From NCBI GenBank assembly GCA_003427395.1, contig BFEA01000270.1:62144-102112 (forward strand): a DNA stretch of 39,969 nt. The letters run 5' to 3'. A program made the position numbers and the translations under genes. The DNA is from Chara braunii (lineage: Eukaryota > Streptophyta > Charophyceae > Charales > Characeae). Of this stretch, positions 9,377-18,289 are shown piece after piece; position 1 is the first letter of the stretch, and each line of letters starts with the position of its first letter. Below the pieces are notes generated by a model. That model saw only the letters and a program-made list of their open reading frames with translations, did no database searches and had not been told where the DNA came from.

Positions 9377-11504
9377 GGGCTCGTTAGACACTCCTTGGGG
9401 TCCTCGGGGGCCAAGGAAGTTTCCTTGGGGGGTTTGAAAGAAATTCCCGCCGTCATTCCACCTATCCTTGGGGTGGTCTCCCAAGGATGATTCCTTTCGG
9501 GCGCCGGCGGCCATTTTCATAATATTATAGTCAGCCGCGGCGGGGGCAATGCCTTGGTCCATTGGGTGATGTCCGTCTTGCTACGGTGTGGTCCAGCTGC
9601 CGAAGGCGGGAAATTTTGAAAGACGCTGGCAACCGGAAAAAAAAAAAACTTAAAAAGCAATGGACCTCCCCGTTCGAAAATCAAATTTCAAATTGGGTGC
9701 TGGATGTCACAACAGCAACGCGGGGCAGGTGGCATCCATATCTGTGACAGTGGAAACGGGCATTTGCAGCAGCGCAGTGGAGTCCTCGTACGTCGTCACA
9801 AATTTGTGAGCACCCCGCAAAGGTCCATCGCCATCGCCGCTGCATGCAGCCGCGCCTATGTGTTGAGTCGAGCACACGAGGGAACGTCGTCGGGGACTTG
9901 GCGCTGAGATTACCGTGGTCGTGCCAAGTTGGTAGGCTGTTGTATTTCCGTGGTTCATGAGTATTGCAACACGTGCGATGGAGGGCAGCAGCGACGACGG
10001 ATGTGCGAAGTTGACGACGATCGAGAAGACGGTCGTGACGGCCGTGCTCTTTCGTTGTCAGCAGGACAGGGCATTGGGCAGAATGAGAGCGCAGATCCGC
10101 GCGCAGAGGAGGAAGATGCTTCATCAAGTCCCGGTCAAAGGGCTGGATACCATGGCCATCACCGAGGCTGCAGTTCAGGTTTGCTGTGCCATGGGTTGCA
10201 GTGTTCTTCCACGAGCGACGCCGAGGTGGTGGATGAAAAGGAGGACGGTGGGGGCGTGGGAGGATCTCAGGCCATGCGATGATGCGACGGAGGAGTACTT
10301 CTGGGAGAAACTGTGTATGTCGCCACGTGTCTTTCGGGCGATAGCGATTGCATCCAGTGTGGACGAACGCCTGCGGGATGCGCTGCTGATGTCGATATCG
10401 ACTGCAGTCGGTGTCGATCCCTCGTCTTCTCTGCTGGAGGCCTGCGATAGAGGTTGGCCATCAACAATAGAGGAAACACACGTGGAACAGGAGGACCACA
10501 ACAAGAAAAATTGTGACTAAGAGCAGCAGTGGCAACCTTCAATAGAGGTCGGCCATCAACAACACGTATGACAGGGCCGTAATTCTACGACGACGGTGGA
10601 GGTCCACTGAACGGCGATGATGAAGGGAGCAAATGGACAGAGAACGACACACCGTGACGCACTCTAATGGGTCGTACGCCCTTGCACAGCGAGTCGGGCC
10701 ATGGCCTGCGCGGTGACTTCTGGAGTGCTCCACTGAAGACCTGCTCTTTGTCTGCCGTCCGTCCATGCCAACGTCCTTCTTTGCAGACAGCCTCTTACAC
10801 GTACGTCCAGGTACCCTGCTGAGGATGCAGACGTGGAGGAAGACGACAAGGACAAGCAAAAGGATTACCAGGAGCAGCAGCGGCTGCCTTCGAAAGACGT
10901 CGGCCATGAAAGGCAAGTGGGGAAGGGCAGTAGCTAGACGACGACGGTAAACCTTCAGCAAACGGCGACGAAGAGGGCTGCAAACGGCAGACAGCAGCAT
11001 GGGACAAACGCCTTGTAACATTTTTCGTCGCAGTATACAGTGGCCAATTGGAGCAAGGGGGGTCAGCTGAAGTATTCAAATTTGTCGACCGCTCAACCCC
11101 TATTCGTTTGGCGGCACGCACTGCGAGGGAGAACACTGGTCGACAACGTCCGCGGGGGCCGGCCGGCCACCAACGGTTACAGTTGGCGTAAGATTCCTGG
11201 AAGCCGAACGTTGAAGACCCAAGATGTCCGTGCGCTGCCAGGTAGGAACTCCAATGGTCCAGCAGACGGAAATTTCTTGCTGACGACGGGTGCCCTCGCC
11301 GCTCCGATTATTGTGGATCCTTGACCTCCAAGGGACCTCGGGAGGTCCCTTGGGGAATGCCACCAAATGGCTGTAGCACAAGGACGACCCGAGGACTCCC
11401 CAAGGAAATGTTTTCAACTTTTTTTTTCGTTTTCATCCCCGAGGATAGGTGGAACAAAGTTTTCCTTGGGGGATTTACGCGCCCGAGAAGTGTCTAACTA
11501 GCCC
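9377..11504 (+). mobile_element. PIF/Harbinger-like DNA transposon relic
   Basis: The ends are inverted repeats: GGGCTCGTTAGACACTCC at 9377 and, reverse-complemented from 11504, GGGCTAGTTAGACACTTC. A second shared subterminal block (CCACCTATCCTTGGGG on the left, CCACCTATCCTCGGGG on the right) gives an overall TIR of about 90 bp with indels. GGGCnnGTT starts are common in plant PIF/Harbinger elements. The left flank is TTA, the usual target, but the right flank is ATT, so the duplication is not intact. A perfect 12-bp stem with a 2-nt loop sits at 11328-11353. The interior carries a transposase-like N-terminal fragment but no visible catalytic domain. Confidence 0.65.
9957..10520 (+). pseudogene. 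HARBI1/PIF-like transposase, N-terminal fragment
   Basis: A 187-codon frame from ATG 9957. Its middle (approximately residues 76-110) holds W-K-R-T-G-W-E-D-L-x-x-C-D-D-A-T-E-E-Y-F-W-E-K-L-x-M-S-x-x-V-F, the helical segment that precedes the nuclease domain in HARBI1-like (DDE_Tnp_4) proteins of plants and animals. The frame stops after a low-complexity C-terminus, and the rest of the element (10521-11300) encodes no DDE motif in any frame I can read. It is therefore either a first exon whose partner was deleted or part of a non-autonomous derivative. It lies inside the TIRs at 9377 and 11504, which supports the assignment. Confidence 0.55.
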
Positions 11505-11562
11505 ATTTCTCTTGTTTTCTTTTTTGGCTTTGCCCTTTGCATTCTCATCAGCGCATGTGCAT

Positions 11563-11741
11563 TTAATCCACCGGTACATTTCCCAGCCAAAGAATAACAT
11601 ATGCGGCTTGCATGCCGCGGAAGCTTTTGGGGCTCGGCCTCCAGAGCAAAATGGCTGGTGCCGCCAGCCAAAAGGAGGCCCCTGCCGGTTTGTTTTTTGG
11701 GGCGTGCAGAGAAAAGTGCCTCTGAAGTACTGGTGGTTTAA
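11563..11741. mobile_element. Foldback MITE bounded by TTAA, copy B
   Basis: A 171-bp element (11567-11737) between TTAA at 11563-11566 and TTAA at 11738-11741. The left end is TCCACCGGTACATTTCCC; the right end reverse-complemented is ACCACCAGTACTTCAGAG. The interior (CATGCCGCGG, GGCTGGTGCCGCCAGCC) is foldback-prone. TIR similarity to copies A and C is confined to about the first 12-15 bp. Confidence 0.65.
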
Positions 11742-12207
11742 GACACCCAACTGTTTGTCTGTTCGTCAATAGGCTTCGTAAGTTTCAATCTGGTAGCGGT
11801 TCATTTATGAAGCATGGATCACATATTGTTCCCCCCCCTCCCCTCGCCCTCTTCCTCGTATGGCGTTCAAGGTTCTGTGGATGACAGAGGGGGGTTGGGT
11901 GCAACTTTCATGGCAACTTACCTATCGGCAAACTGAAAGAACACTTTATTTATGCGAACGGAGATGTGAAGAGGTAGTGCGAGCTGTTATGCACTCCTTA
12001 GAGTCCTTACACCTGGTCCGGTTGCCCTCGATTTGGAGCTGCTTCTTCCTTTGCCCTCTAAATAAGTTGCTTCTTTCCTTTGCCGCTTGGCTACGCTGTT
12101 TCCCTGGTCCTTCCTTTTGCCACTACCTTCTCCACCTGAACATAACACTCAGTCATCATATCATGCATGCCCATATGCTTCCTTCCCTCTTGTTCATGTG
12201 CTCTTCT

Positions 12208-12319
12208 ACACAGGTCGCCGGTTTGCTTTTTTCTTTCTTTCTTAACGTTGTGAAGGGGCCATGATAATCTACTCTGTATCATTCCACTTTTAATGGATGT
12301 CCCAAAGGACACACAGGTC
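12208..12319 (-). pseudogene. U6 snRNA 5'-half retrocopy with tail and target duplication (copy 3)
   Basis: On the minus strand the U6 part runs from 12310 to about 12252: GTCCTTTGGGACATCC, TAAAAGTGGAATGATACAGAG, ATTATCATGGCCCCTTCAC. It is followed by a tail AACGTTAAGAAAGAAAGAAAAAAGC... to 12217. ACACAGGTC flanks it exactly on both sides (12208-12216 and 12311-12319), a 9-bp target duplication abutting the first U6 nucleotide. This shows the inserted unit is 'U6 nt 1 to ~58 plus purine tail', not a broken full gene. The 5' flank was later split by the insertion at 12320-12704. Confidence 0.88.
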
Positions 12320-12704
12320 TTTTTTTTTTTTTTTTTTTTTTTTTTTGGGTGCGGGNGGCTGGACCCGGTTTCCAGCTCTGTGGCATCGCTAGCAACCAAG
12401 ACAGTGAAGGGAGTCAGCAGAGACAGCGGAAATCTGGCGCCAAAATTAGGGTGAAGAGGCTCCCCCCCTGCTCAGTCAATCCCCTGTTCTCCAGGGCAAT
12501 CAATGCTGGCAGGTTCTGCTTGCGGACTTTCTGAGATATTCTGAGTATCCTAATTGTATCACAATCACAAGGGACACTGGACCCGTTTTCCAGCAGGTGA
12601 CGCTCCCCACCGATAGATGGAGCCTATCCCCAGGTGCTAGCGGTGTCTGCTCTTATCAGTATTGCTAGCACTGGAGGGACAGTTTCAAAAAAAAAAAAAA
12701 AAAA
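12320..12704 (-). mobile_element. SINE-like retroelement with 13-bp target duplication (dispersed repeat copy 3)
   Basis: GGACACACAGGTC at 12307-12319 is repeated exactly at 12705-12717. The 385-bp insert starts with a 27-T run and ends with an 18-A run, so orientation is ambiguous. The minus strand is preferred because it gives a poly(A) tail and matches the plus-strand copies at 4787 and 7441 (GCTCC.ATCTAT.GGTGGG, CACCTGCTGGAAA, GGGTCCAGTGTCCC). A block TGGAAA.CGGGTCCAG occurs twice within the element, suggesting an internal duplication. It has no reading frame. N at 12356 makes the end uncertain. Confidence 0.7.
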
Positions 12705-12867
12705 GGACACACAGGTCATCACTATTCACGGCTATGTATCTCTTTCTCTGTATATCTCAATTGGTTGAGAAGGGTGCCATGATTTTGTACTGGCCTTTTT
12801 TTTTTTTTTCCTTGGCCTTTTTGGGGGTTCATCCCCTCATGCCTTTCTCACAAGTCCACTGCACCTC

Positions 12868-13031
12868 TTAAAACACCAGTACTTCTGAAAATTGCACCTC
12901 TTTAACGGGCACGACTTTTGGGTTGAATCGGCCTGGGCCGGTAGCCCCGATTCAGCCAAGTGGAAACGGCGCGGTTTCCACTTTTGGCTGCCCATTAACA
13001 CGGAGCAATTTTCGGAGTACTGGTGGTTTAA
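12868..13031. mobile_element. Foldback MITE bounded by TTAA, copy C
   Basis: A 156-bp element (12872-13027) between TTAA at 12868-12871 and 13028-13031. The left end is AACACCAGTACTTCTGAAAA then TTGCACC; the right end reverse-complemented is ACCACCAGTACTCCGAAAA then TTGCTCC. The TIR extends about 38 bp. Further in, CTTTTGGGTTG and GGTTTCCAC.. arms continue the foldback around a CGGCC-rich centre. It is the third member of the family at 5848 and 11563. Confidence 0.75.
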
Positions 13032-13868
13032 GTTCTTGCTCCTGCATCCACCTCTCCTTCTCTTATCCTGCACTGTTATTTTATCTTGTTCACAAGTACC
13101 GGCCAAAAGTACAGTGCCCAGGGGCGGTAGAGCTTTAGGTGTAGAACAGTACAACAATTACTTTTCCTCATGGCCGCACTGTAGATTCTGGGCTTGGGGA
13201 AATGCAACTTCTGGTTTGTCAAAATAAGCCCGGAAGGAGTGGTGGTCTAAGTGTCTTCAAACAGTGCTTTTTTTCCTTTCTTCTTTTGCTACTTCCTTTC
13301 TTTCTACAAAGGGCCAACGGCCTTCAGATATCATCTTTGAAGTTTGAACTGTTCATCCCCAAACGGCACAAAGTTGTGAGGTGTTTTTTTTGTTTGCATG
13401 TTATTATATTTTAGTAACCCCCCCACACACTCAGGTGCCCCATGTATTCTGGGGGGCATCATTCCAGTTGCTTATTACCGGCAAGAATGAAAAAACGCAA
13501 GCACAGTGAGCCACACAAACGCTCAACAAGGCACGAGGCCCCATCAGAGCGAGGGGGGGGATTCTGCCTCGGCAGGTAAGGGGCCCTGATCCGGAGACTC
13601 CCAATGGTACCCAGACACCACGGGCTTCCTCACCTAAAAGGCCAAAAACCCCTCCCTCCATAGGGGTCCAAGGCTCCGGCCCCTTCATTCGTATCATCAT
13701 GCTTAGCTAAGTGCTCCGTTTGCAGTTGCAGTCATGTAATGCTGCAAGGTATGCAGTACATGTGGTAACTTTTCACCGTCCCTTCTTCAAGATAGTTGGG
13801 ATTGCTGTGATATGTAGCATTGGAAACGTGCGATGTTCAGAGGTATTTAAGTTTTTTTACTGATCTGA

Positions 13869-14005
13869 GGGCATACTAACTCTAGATCCTCAAAATCACA
13901 AAATCGCAAAATGAGCGGCCAGATCGAGTCCTTCGTTTACAAGGACTTGATCTGGCCACTCATTTTGCGGTTTTGTGATTTTGAGGGCCTAGTGTGAGTA
14001 TGCTC
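13869..14005. mobile_element. Near-perfect foldback (hairpin) element
   Basis: Two arms of about 65 bp separated by only a few bases (CGTTTAC) at the centre near 13937. The arms share CCTCAAAATCACAAAA.CGCAAAATGAG.GGCCAGATC with about eight mismatches, mostly transitions. TGA precedes (13866-13868) and follows (14006-14008) the element, a possible 3-bp duplication. No coding capacity. A transcript would form a long double-stranded stem, a potential small-RNA source. Confidence 0.8.
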
Positions 14006-14010
14006 TGATT

Positions 14011-14085
14011 CAATTGCAGTTCGAACTCAGTTCCGTGTTTCAGGAGTCGATGCATGTACCAACTGGGCTAGTCCAGTCGGTCAAA
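14011..14085 (-). repeat. tRNA-derived SINE head
   Basis: On the minus strand, 14070-14059 reads TAGCCCAGTTGG, a perfect pol III A box, and 14028-14019 reads GAGTTCGAAC, a good B box, about 30 bp apart. The stems expected of a real tRNA are weak. In its transcriptional direction it leads straight into the foldback element ending at 14005, so the two may be parts of one composite repeat. Confidence 0.6.
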
Positions 14086-14089
14086 CTCT

Positions 14090-14675
14090 GCTTTCGTCTA
14101 CACACTAACACTGATTCCAGCAGCCATTAGCTGACTACCGGTCATATCAAACCTGAAAACCACCTATCACCTTTGCAATCAAGATCCTTGTGCTGTTTTT
14201 CTCAACCCTCTTCCTCTGACAACGTGTCTGTCTGTTGTTAATAGGCGTTGCGAACAGATCTCAAAGCTCAACTTCTAAGGGGGTGGGGAGGGGATAACAT
14301 GATCTTACTATCGCTGATATTATAAAGACATTTGCAGTGGCCCGCTAGCCTGGCATGACTGCTAGCGACTGATCCCAGTGGCGAATGAAACGGAACCAAA
14401 TGAAATGAAAAGCCAATTCAAGTTCTGCTCTTGGAAGTTTTGATGAAATGCACGTGCGCCTGTGAACTTAAAGACGGAACCTCAGGCCCCAAGAAGGCCT
14501 TAGGCTTGAGTTTGTCTAAAGGAGGTACCTCAGGAGCCAAGACGGCCTGAGGTCTGCACGTAACATTATGTTGGCACTACCTCTTCTACACGGAGAGCAA
14601 CAAAACCACCCGTTTTGATCCAAAGTTCTCAACTCAGGTGACCCACTCTGAAGTCCAAGTTGCCAAGGATGAGAG

Positions 14676-14679
<4 letters not shown>
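14090..14679. other. Intergenic, no gene recognised
   Basis: Contains a short repeated phrase (CCTCAGG.CCCAAGA.GGCCT.AGG at about 14481-14510 and CCTCAGGAGCCAAGACGGCCTGAGG at about 14528-14552) but no gene or element boundary that I can support. Confidence 0.55.
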
Positions 14680-14749
<70 letters not shown>

Positions 14750-14830
14750 CTAAGAGTTGAACAACATCCCAAAACTGTGGGTCAGCTACAATAGTTGCAA
14801 AACAAAGTGTGTGTGTGTGTGCGTGTGTGT

Positions 14831-14864
<34 letters not shown>

Positions 14865-14932
14865 AAGAGCTAAGAGTTGACAAAATCCAAAAATTGTGTT
14901 GTGGGTGAGCTACCATAGTTACAACACAGAGA
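14680..14932. repeat. Microsatellites within a duplicated 3'-flank segment
   Basis: (GA)n at 14680-14748, (GT)n at 14807-14840 and (GA)n at 14845-14864. The unique sequence after each GA run is duplicated: GCTAAGAGTTGA...GTGGGTCAGCTACAATAGTTGCAA (from 14749) and GCTAAGAGTTGA...GTGGGTGAGCTACCATAGTTACAA (from 14869). This indicates a diverged ~120-bp tandem duplication. It lies immediately downstream of the S9 peptidase stop codon and could be part of its 3' UTR. Confidence 0.8.
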
Positions 14933-14940
14933 AAGTCGGG

Positions 14941-17592
14941 TTAGTCGTGGAGATTGTCGATGTCGAAGTGCTCAATGTCATCGGCAAGCTGGATGCCGCC
15001 AGGTAGCACGCGCGCAAAGAATAGCAACTGGTACTCCAACGTCTTTTTCAAATTCTCGGCTTTCCGGAAGCCGTGCCGTTCTCCTTCGAACTCGATGAGA
15101 GCCACGGGGAGTCCTTTTTCTTTGACGGCGGTATAAATGGCACGCGATTGTGAAGGAGGGACCACTGCATCTTCCAGCCCGTGGAAAAGGATGAGAGGTC
15201 GGCGCAGATTCTCCACGTGGTTGATGGGAGATCGATCATCGTACGCGTGGCCATATGTCGACAACGGACCAATTAACCCGTCCAAGTACCTGGCTTCGAA
15301 CTTGTGCGTCTCTTCCGCCAGAATGCGCAGATCCGCGATACCGTAGCGTGAGGAACCGGCGGAGAAGGTGTCTCGAAAGGTCAGCGCCGCCAGTGTGGTG
15401 TAACCCCCGGCAGAAGACCCCTCTATCGTCAACCGATTACCATCAACCATCCCTTGAGCGACCAGGTACTCCGCACAACGACAACAATCTTCCACGTCCA
15501 CAATCCCCAATCTACCCTTCAGGCGCTCCCTAAACGCGCGCCCGTACCCCGTGCTCCCGCCATAATTCACGTCAGCGATTGCCCATCCTCTCGACGTGAA
15601 ATACTGATAAGACAGTCGCAACGCCGTGTCGGCGGCCGCCGTCGGTCCACCGTGAATCCGCACAAGCAGGGGGGGCTTCTCCCCCTTTGGCGCCACGTAA
15701 TCTGGGTTAGATGGCGGGTAGAAAAGCGCAAATGCCGTCCATTTCCTCTCTTCGCTACCTCCCTTCACGCCACCCTCCTTTCCTACTGCGCCTTCTGCTT
15801 CTTCTTCTTCTTCTTCGCCATCGTCGTACACTGTTGTGGGGAACTCGACAACACGTGGCACGCTGAGATACCCTTCGAAGACCTTCGCGACGTCGACATC
15901 GCAAGCACTCTTGATTACCTTCGTGGTCGCTGATCTGCGTTCGTAATCGATCTTGACATCCACGATGCTCTCGGGTTGAACGCCTGACGCGGCATGCATT
16001 ACCACTCTTCCCGCCGCGCCGCCACACTGCACGGAGAAGATCTCCGTGTACCCCGTCTCCACGGGCGTCAGCCGCATTCTCCTAACGTCTATCAAGCCAA
16101 GATTAGCAATGCCATTCTGTCTGTAGACGGCAATGATTGTGGGATGAGAGTGCCAATCAGGCGCGAAGGTGTAGCTTCGATTGCCGAAGATCCAGGCGGG
16201 CCGGGAGAACTCCGCCTCCATAGCCAGAACAGCTTCGACGAAGCCGCCGCCATCGCTAGAGGAAGGAGGGGAGTCGATCCAACGGTAGAGATTCCACCAC
16301 CCGCTGCCTCTATCGGAGACGAAGAAGAGCTCCCCTGAAGGTGACCAGCTCGGCTCAGTGGGCGCCTCCAACAATCCCTCAGACTTTCCCGCTACACATA
16401 TTTTCTTATCTATCTTCCCGCTTTGAGATATGTCGCCAACCCATAGACATGTCTGATCCCACGGCATATTGGGATGACACCAGGAGATCCATGCCAGCCT
16501 CTTCCCGTCTGGACTTATCCTTGGGAACATGTAGAAATCATCCCCAGACACCAGCACCTCCACCTCCTTCTCCTCCTCCCGCCTCGTCCTCTGCTCGATC
16601 CCTCCGTCTCCACCACCTGCATCTCTCGCCAGCTTTACACCCACAATCTCGTTCGCCGGCTCCCCACCTCTCCCGTGATGCTCTCTCACACACACGATCC
16701 GATTGAATCTTTCATCTACAACCCCGTCGGCATACCTCAGCACTTGCCCCTCCTCAGCGGGGGTAATTGCCCTAGCGATGGATGTTCCAGTGCCCGAATC
16801 GTCCTTGTTCGAGATTCGCTGATGATAGATGCTTTGATCTGGACCGTTGGTGAACAAGATGCTGTCCCGCCAGATTGTGAAAGCGCCGCCGCCATACTCG
16901 TGTACACGACTGCGCACATCGAACCCTTCTGGTGTCAAGTCCTCCCCTGCGATCGACGATTCCTCTACCGCAGACGAAAAAGATAACGGAGGACGCTCGC
17001 CACCATCTCCATCTCCATCTCCTGGGCCTTCCCGCTCCCTCACCAACACGCTTCTCCCGCTCTCGCTCGGCCTCCCCTCTAGCCAGATGACACGCCCGTC
17101 ATCATCGATGGCTGCGCCCCCTAGCCTTAGCATTTTCCCCGTCGCGACGTCCGAGCTGATGGGGGATCTCCATGCACCGTAAGGTGCTTCGATCTGCTTG
17201 TCGTTGCCCATGTTGTCTTCAGATATCTCTGTCCCGGCGGCAAGCCCCCCACGAGCGTCCGATCCACACACTGTGATCGGAAGTCGGCTCCTTCGCCGCC
17301 AAATGGCGTCCTCCCCTTCCTCTGCGTAGAATATAGTCGTATGATAATCTGCACAGGTTGATCGATGATGACCAGTTCCTGTTCCTGATGAAAATGGCTT
17401 CTCGCCGAGGAGCTCTCCAAGGCCAGAGTCGACGCTGCGACGTCGAACTACCACCTGGGCGCCCCTTCTGACAAGAGAATGCGATCCCACCGGCGACCGC
17501 AAGCTCTCGACTCTCTTCGCCGTCGCAATCAGCACCCCGCCGGACTCCACAAGGGCCCCCGCGGAGCCGCGGAGCGTACGCAACGCATTCAT
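14941..17592 (-). CDS. S9-family serine peptidase (prolyl oligopeptidase / acylaminoacyl-peptidase-like)
   Basis: An uninterrupted 883-codon frame. Members cleave short peptides or act as exopeptidases; the substrate here is unknown. Residues from ~136 (APYGAWRSPISSD) to ~600 match the beta-propeller half of plant S9 proteins. The C-terminal alpha/beta-hydrolase domain (~640-865) carries the oxyanion HGG at 647-649, nucleophile Ser727 in GSSAGG, Asp808 in HGLEDAVVPP and His840 in GERHGF: a complete triad. The first ~125 residues are Ser/Arg-rich with few acidic residues near the start and may be an organelle transit peptide; Met128, just before the conserved region, is an alternative start. 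Low-complexity Gly/Asp and Glu inserts (near GDGDGDGG and EEEEEAEG) make it longer than the plant homologues I know. The absence of introns suggests an intronless gene or a retrocopy, with no sign of decay. The closest known type is the plant chloroplast-predicted S9 protein like Arabidopsis At5g36210 (from memory). Confidence 0.9.
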   Translation of the reverse strand: MNALRTLRGSAGALVESGGVLIATAKRVESLRSPVGSHSLVRRGAQVVVRRRSVDSGLGELLGEKPFSSGTGTGHHRSTCADYHTTIFYAEEGEDAIWRRRSRLPITVCGSDARGGLAAGTEISEDNMGNDKQIEAPYGAWRSPISSDVATGKMLRLGGAAIDDDGRVIWLEGRPSESGRSVLVREREGPGDGDGDGGERPPLSFSSAVEESSIAGEDLTPEGFDVRSRVHEYGGGAFTIWRDSILFTNGPDQSIYHQRISNKDDSGTGTSIARAITPAEEGQVLRYADGVVDERFNRIVCVREHHGRGGEPANEIVGVKLARDAGGGDGGIEQRTRREEEKEVEVLVSGDDFYMFPRISPDGKRLAWISWCHPNMPWDQTCLWVGDISQSGKIDKKICVAGKSEGLLEAPTEPSWSPSGELFFVSDRGSGWWNLYRWIDSPPSSSDGGGFVEAVLAMEAEFSRPAWIFGNRSYTFAPDWHSHPTIIAVYRQNGIANLGLIDVRRMRLTPVETGYTEIFSVQCGGAAGRVVMHAASGVQPESIVDVKIDYERRSATTKVIKSACDVDVAKVFEGYLSVPRVVEFPTTVYDDGEEEEEEAEGAVGKEGGVKGGSEERKWTAFALFYPPSNPDYVAPKGEKPPLLVRIHGGPTAAADTALRLSYQYFTSRGWAIADVNYGGSTGYGRAFRERLKGRLGIVDVEDCCRCAEYLVAQGMVDGNRLTIEGSSAGGYTTLAALTFRDTFSAGSSRYGIADLRILAEETHKFEARYLDGLIGPLSTYGHAYDDRSPINHVENLRRPLILFHGLEDAVVPPSQSRAIYTAVKEKGLPVALIEFEGERHGFRKAENLKKTLEYQLLFFARVLPGGIQLADDIEHFDIDNLHD

Positions 17593-18137
17593 CTGGACCT
17601 CTCCAGCGTCTTTTTCCCTATGAAATGTTCGCGCCGCGAACCTCCCCCGCCCCGCCCCGCTCCGCTCTACCGCGTGCTCTTATTCCAATGATCCACGTTT
17701 CCGCTCCTCTATAAGACCACCCCTCTACCCTTTCCACAAATGACCTGCCCGGATCCTCAAGGGCCTCGATCCACGTGTGCTGACCGGGTAGGCATGATAA
17801 TGCGAGGCCTATGCAGCCCTATAAACGCTTTTTGTGCCGATATGCTTGTCTGTAACAAAAGCACGGCGTCTTCTGCAAGCAACGAAATGAGCGTCTGCTG
17901 ATGACTAGCACTAAGCTAATCCGCGGGGGCGCGAAGAATGCAGCGTTGGGCTTTTTTTTTTTTTTTTTTTTTTTTTTTTTNTTTTTTTCGGTGTGTGTTG
18001 GCATATTCGCTATACACTCAAAAAAAGCATGACTGTACCAGACTTTCGTCGGACTTTCACCGACTCATCAGGAGGTTGAACCCCGACACTCTGCCCAGGA
18101 TGCATTTGACTGATCGATAAGGACTCACCACATCGCC

Positions 18138-18139
<2 letters not shown>
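17593..18139. other. Upstream flank of the S9 peptidase and intergenic sequence
   Basis: No gene. A GC-rich CCCCGCCCCGCCCCGC tract near 17645-17660 lies ~60 bp upstream of the peptidase start. TATA-like strings occur at about 17710 and 17819, but I cannot assign a promoter. A T-run with one N (17951-17988) is probably an assembly weak point. Confidence 0.45.
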
Positions 18140-18140
<1 letters not shown>

Positions 18141-18214
<74 letters not shown>

Positions 18215-18232
18215 TGAGTAGGTGGGGGGGTA

Positions 18233-18286
<54 letters not shown>
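18141..18286. repeat. Compound microsatellite (TG)n-(AG)n
   Basis: (TG)n at 18141-18178 joined to (AG)n at 18178-18212, then a short unique spacer and a second (AG)n at 18236-18286. Confidence 0.95.

Positions 18287-18289
<3 letters not shown>

Noticed and set aside
12718-12800. A fourth U6 retrocopy on the minus strand
   Set aside because: Words like ATACAGAGAAAG and ATGGCACCC are present but in the wrong order, and the 5' stem is missing.
15454-15933. Plus-strand frames over the peptidase gene
   Set aside because: They are shadows of the high-GC minus-strand coding sequence, without recognisable domains.
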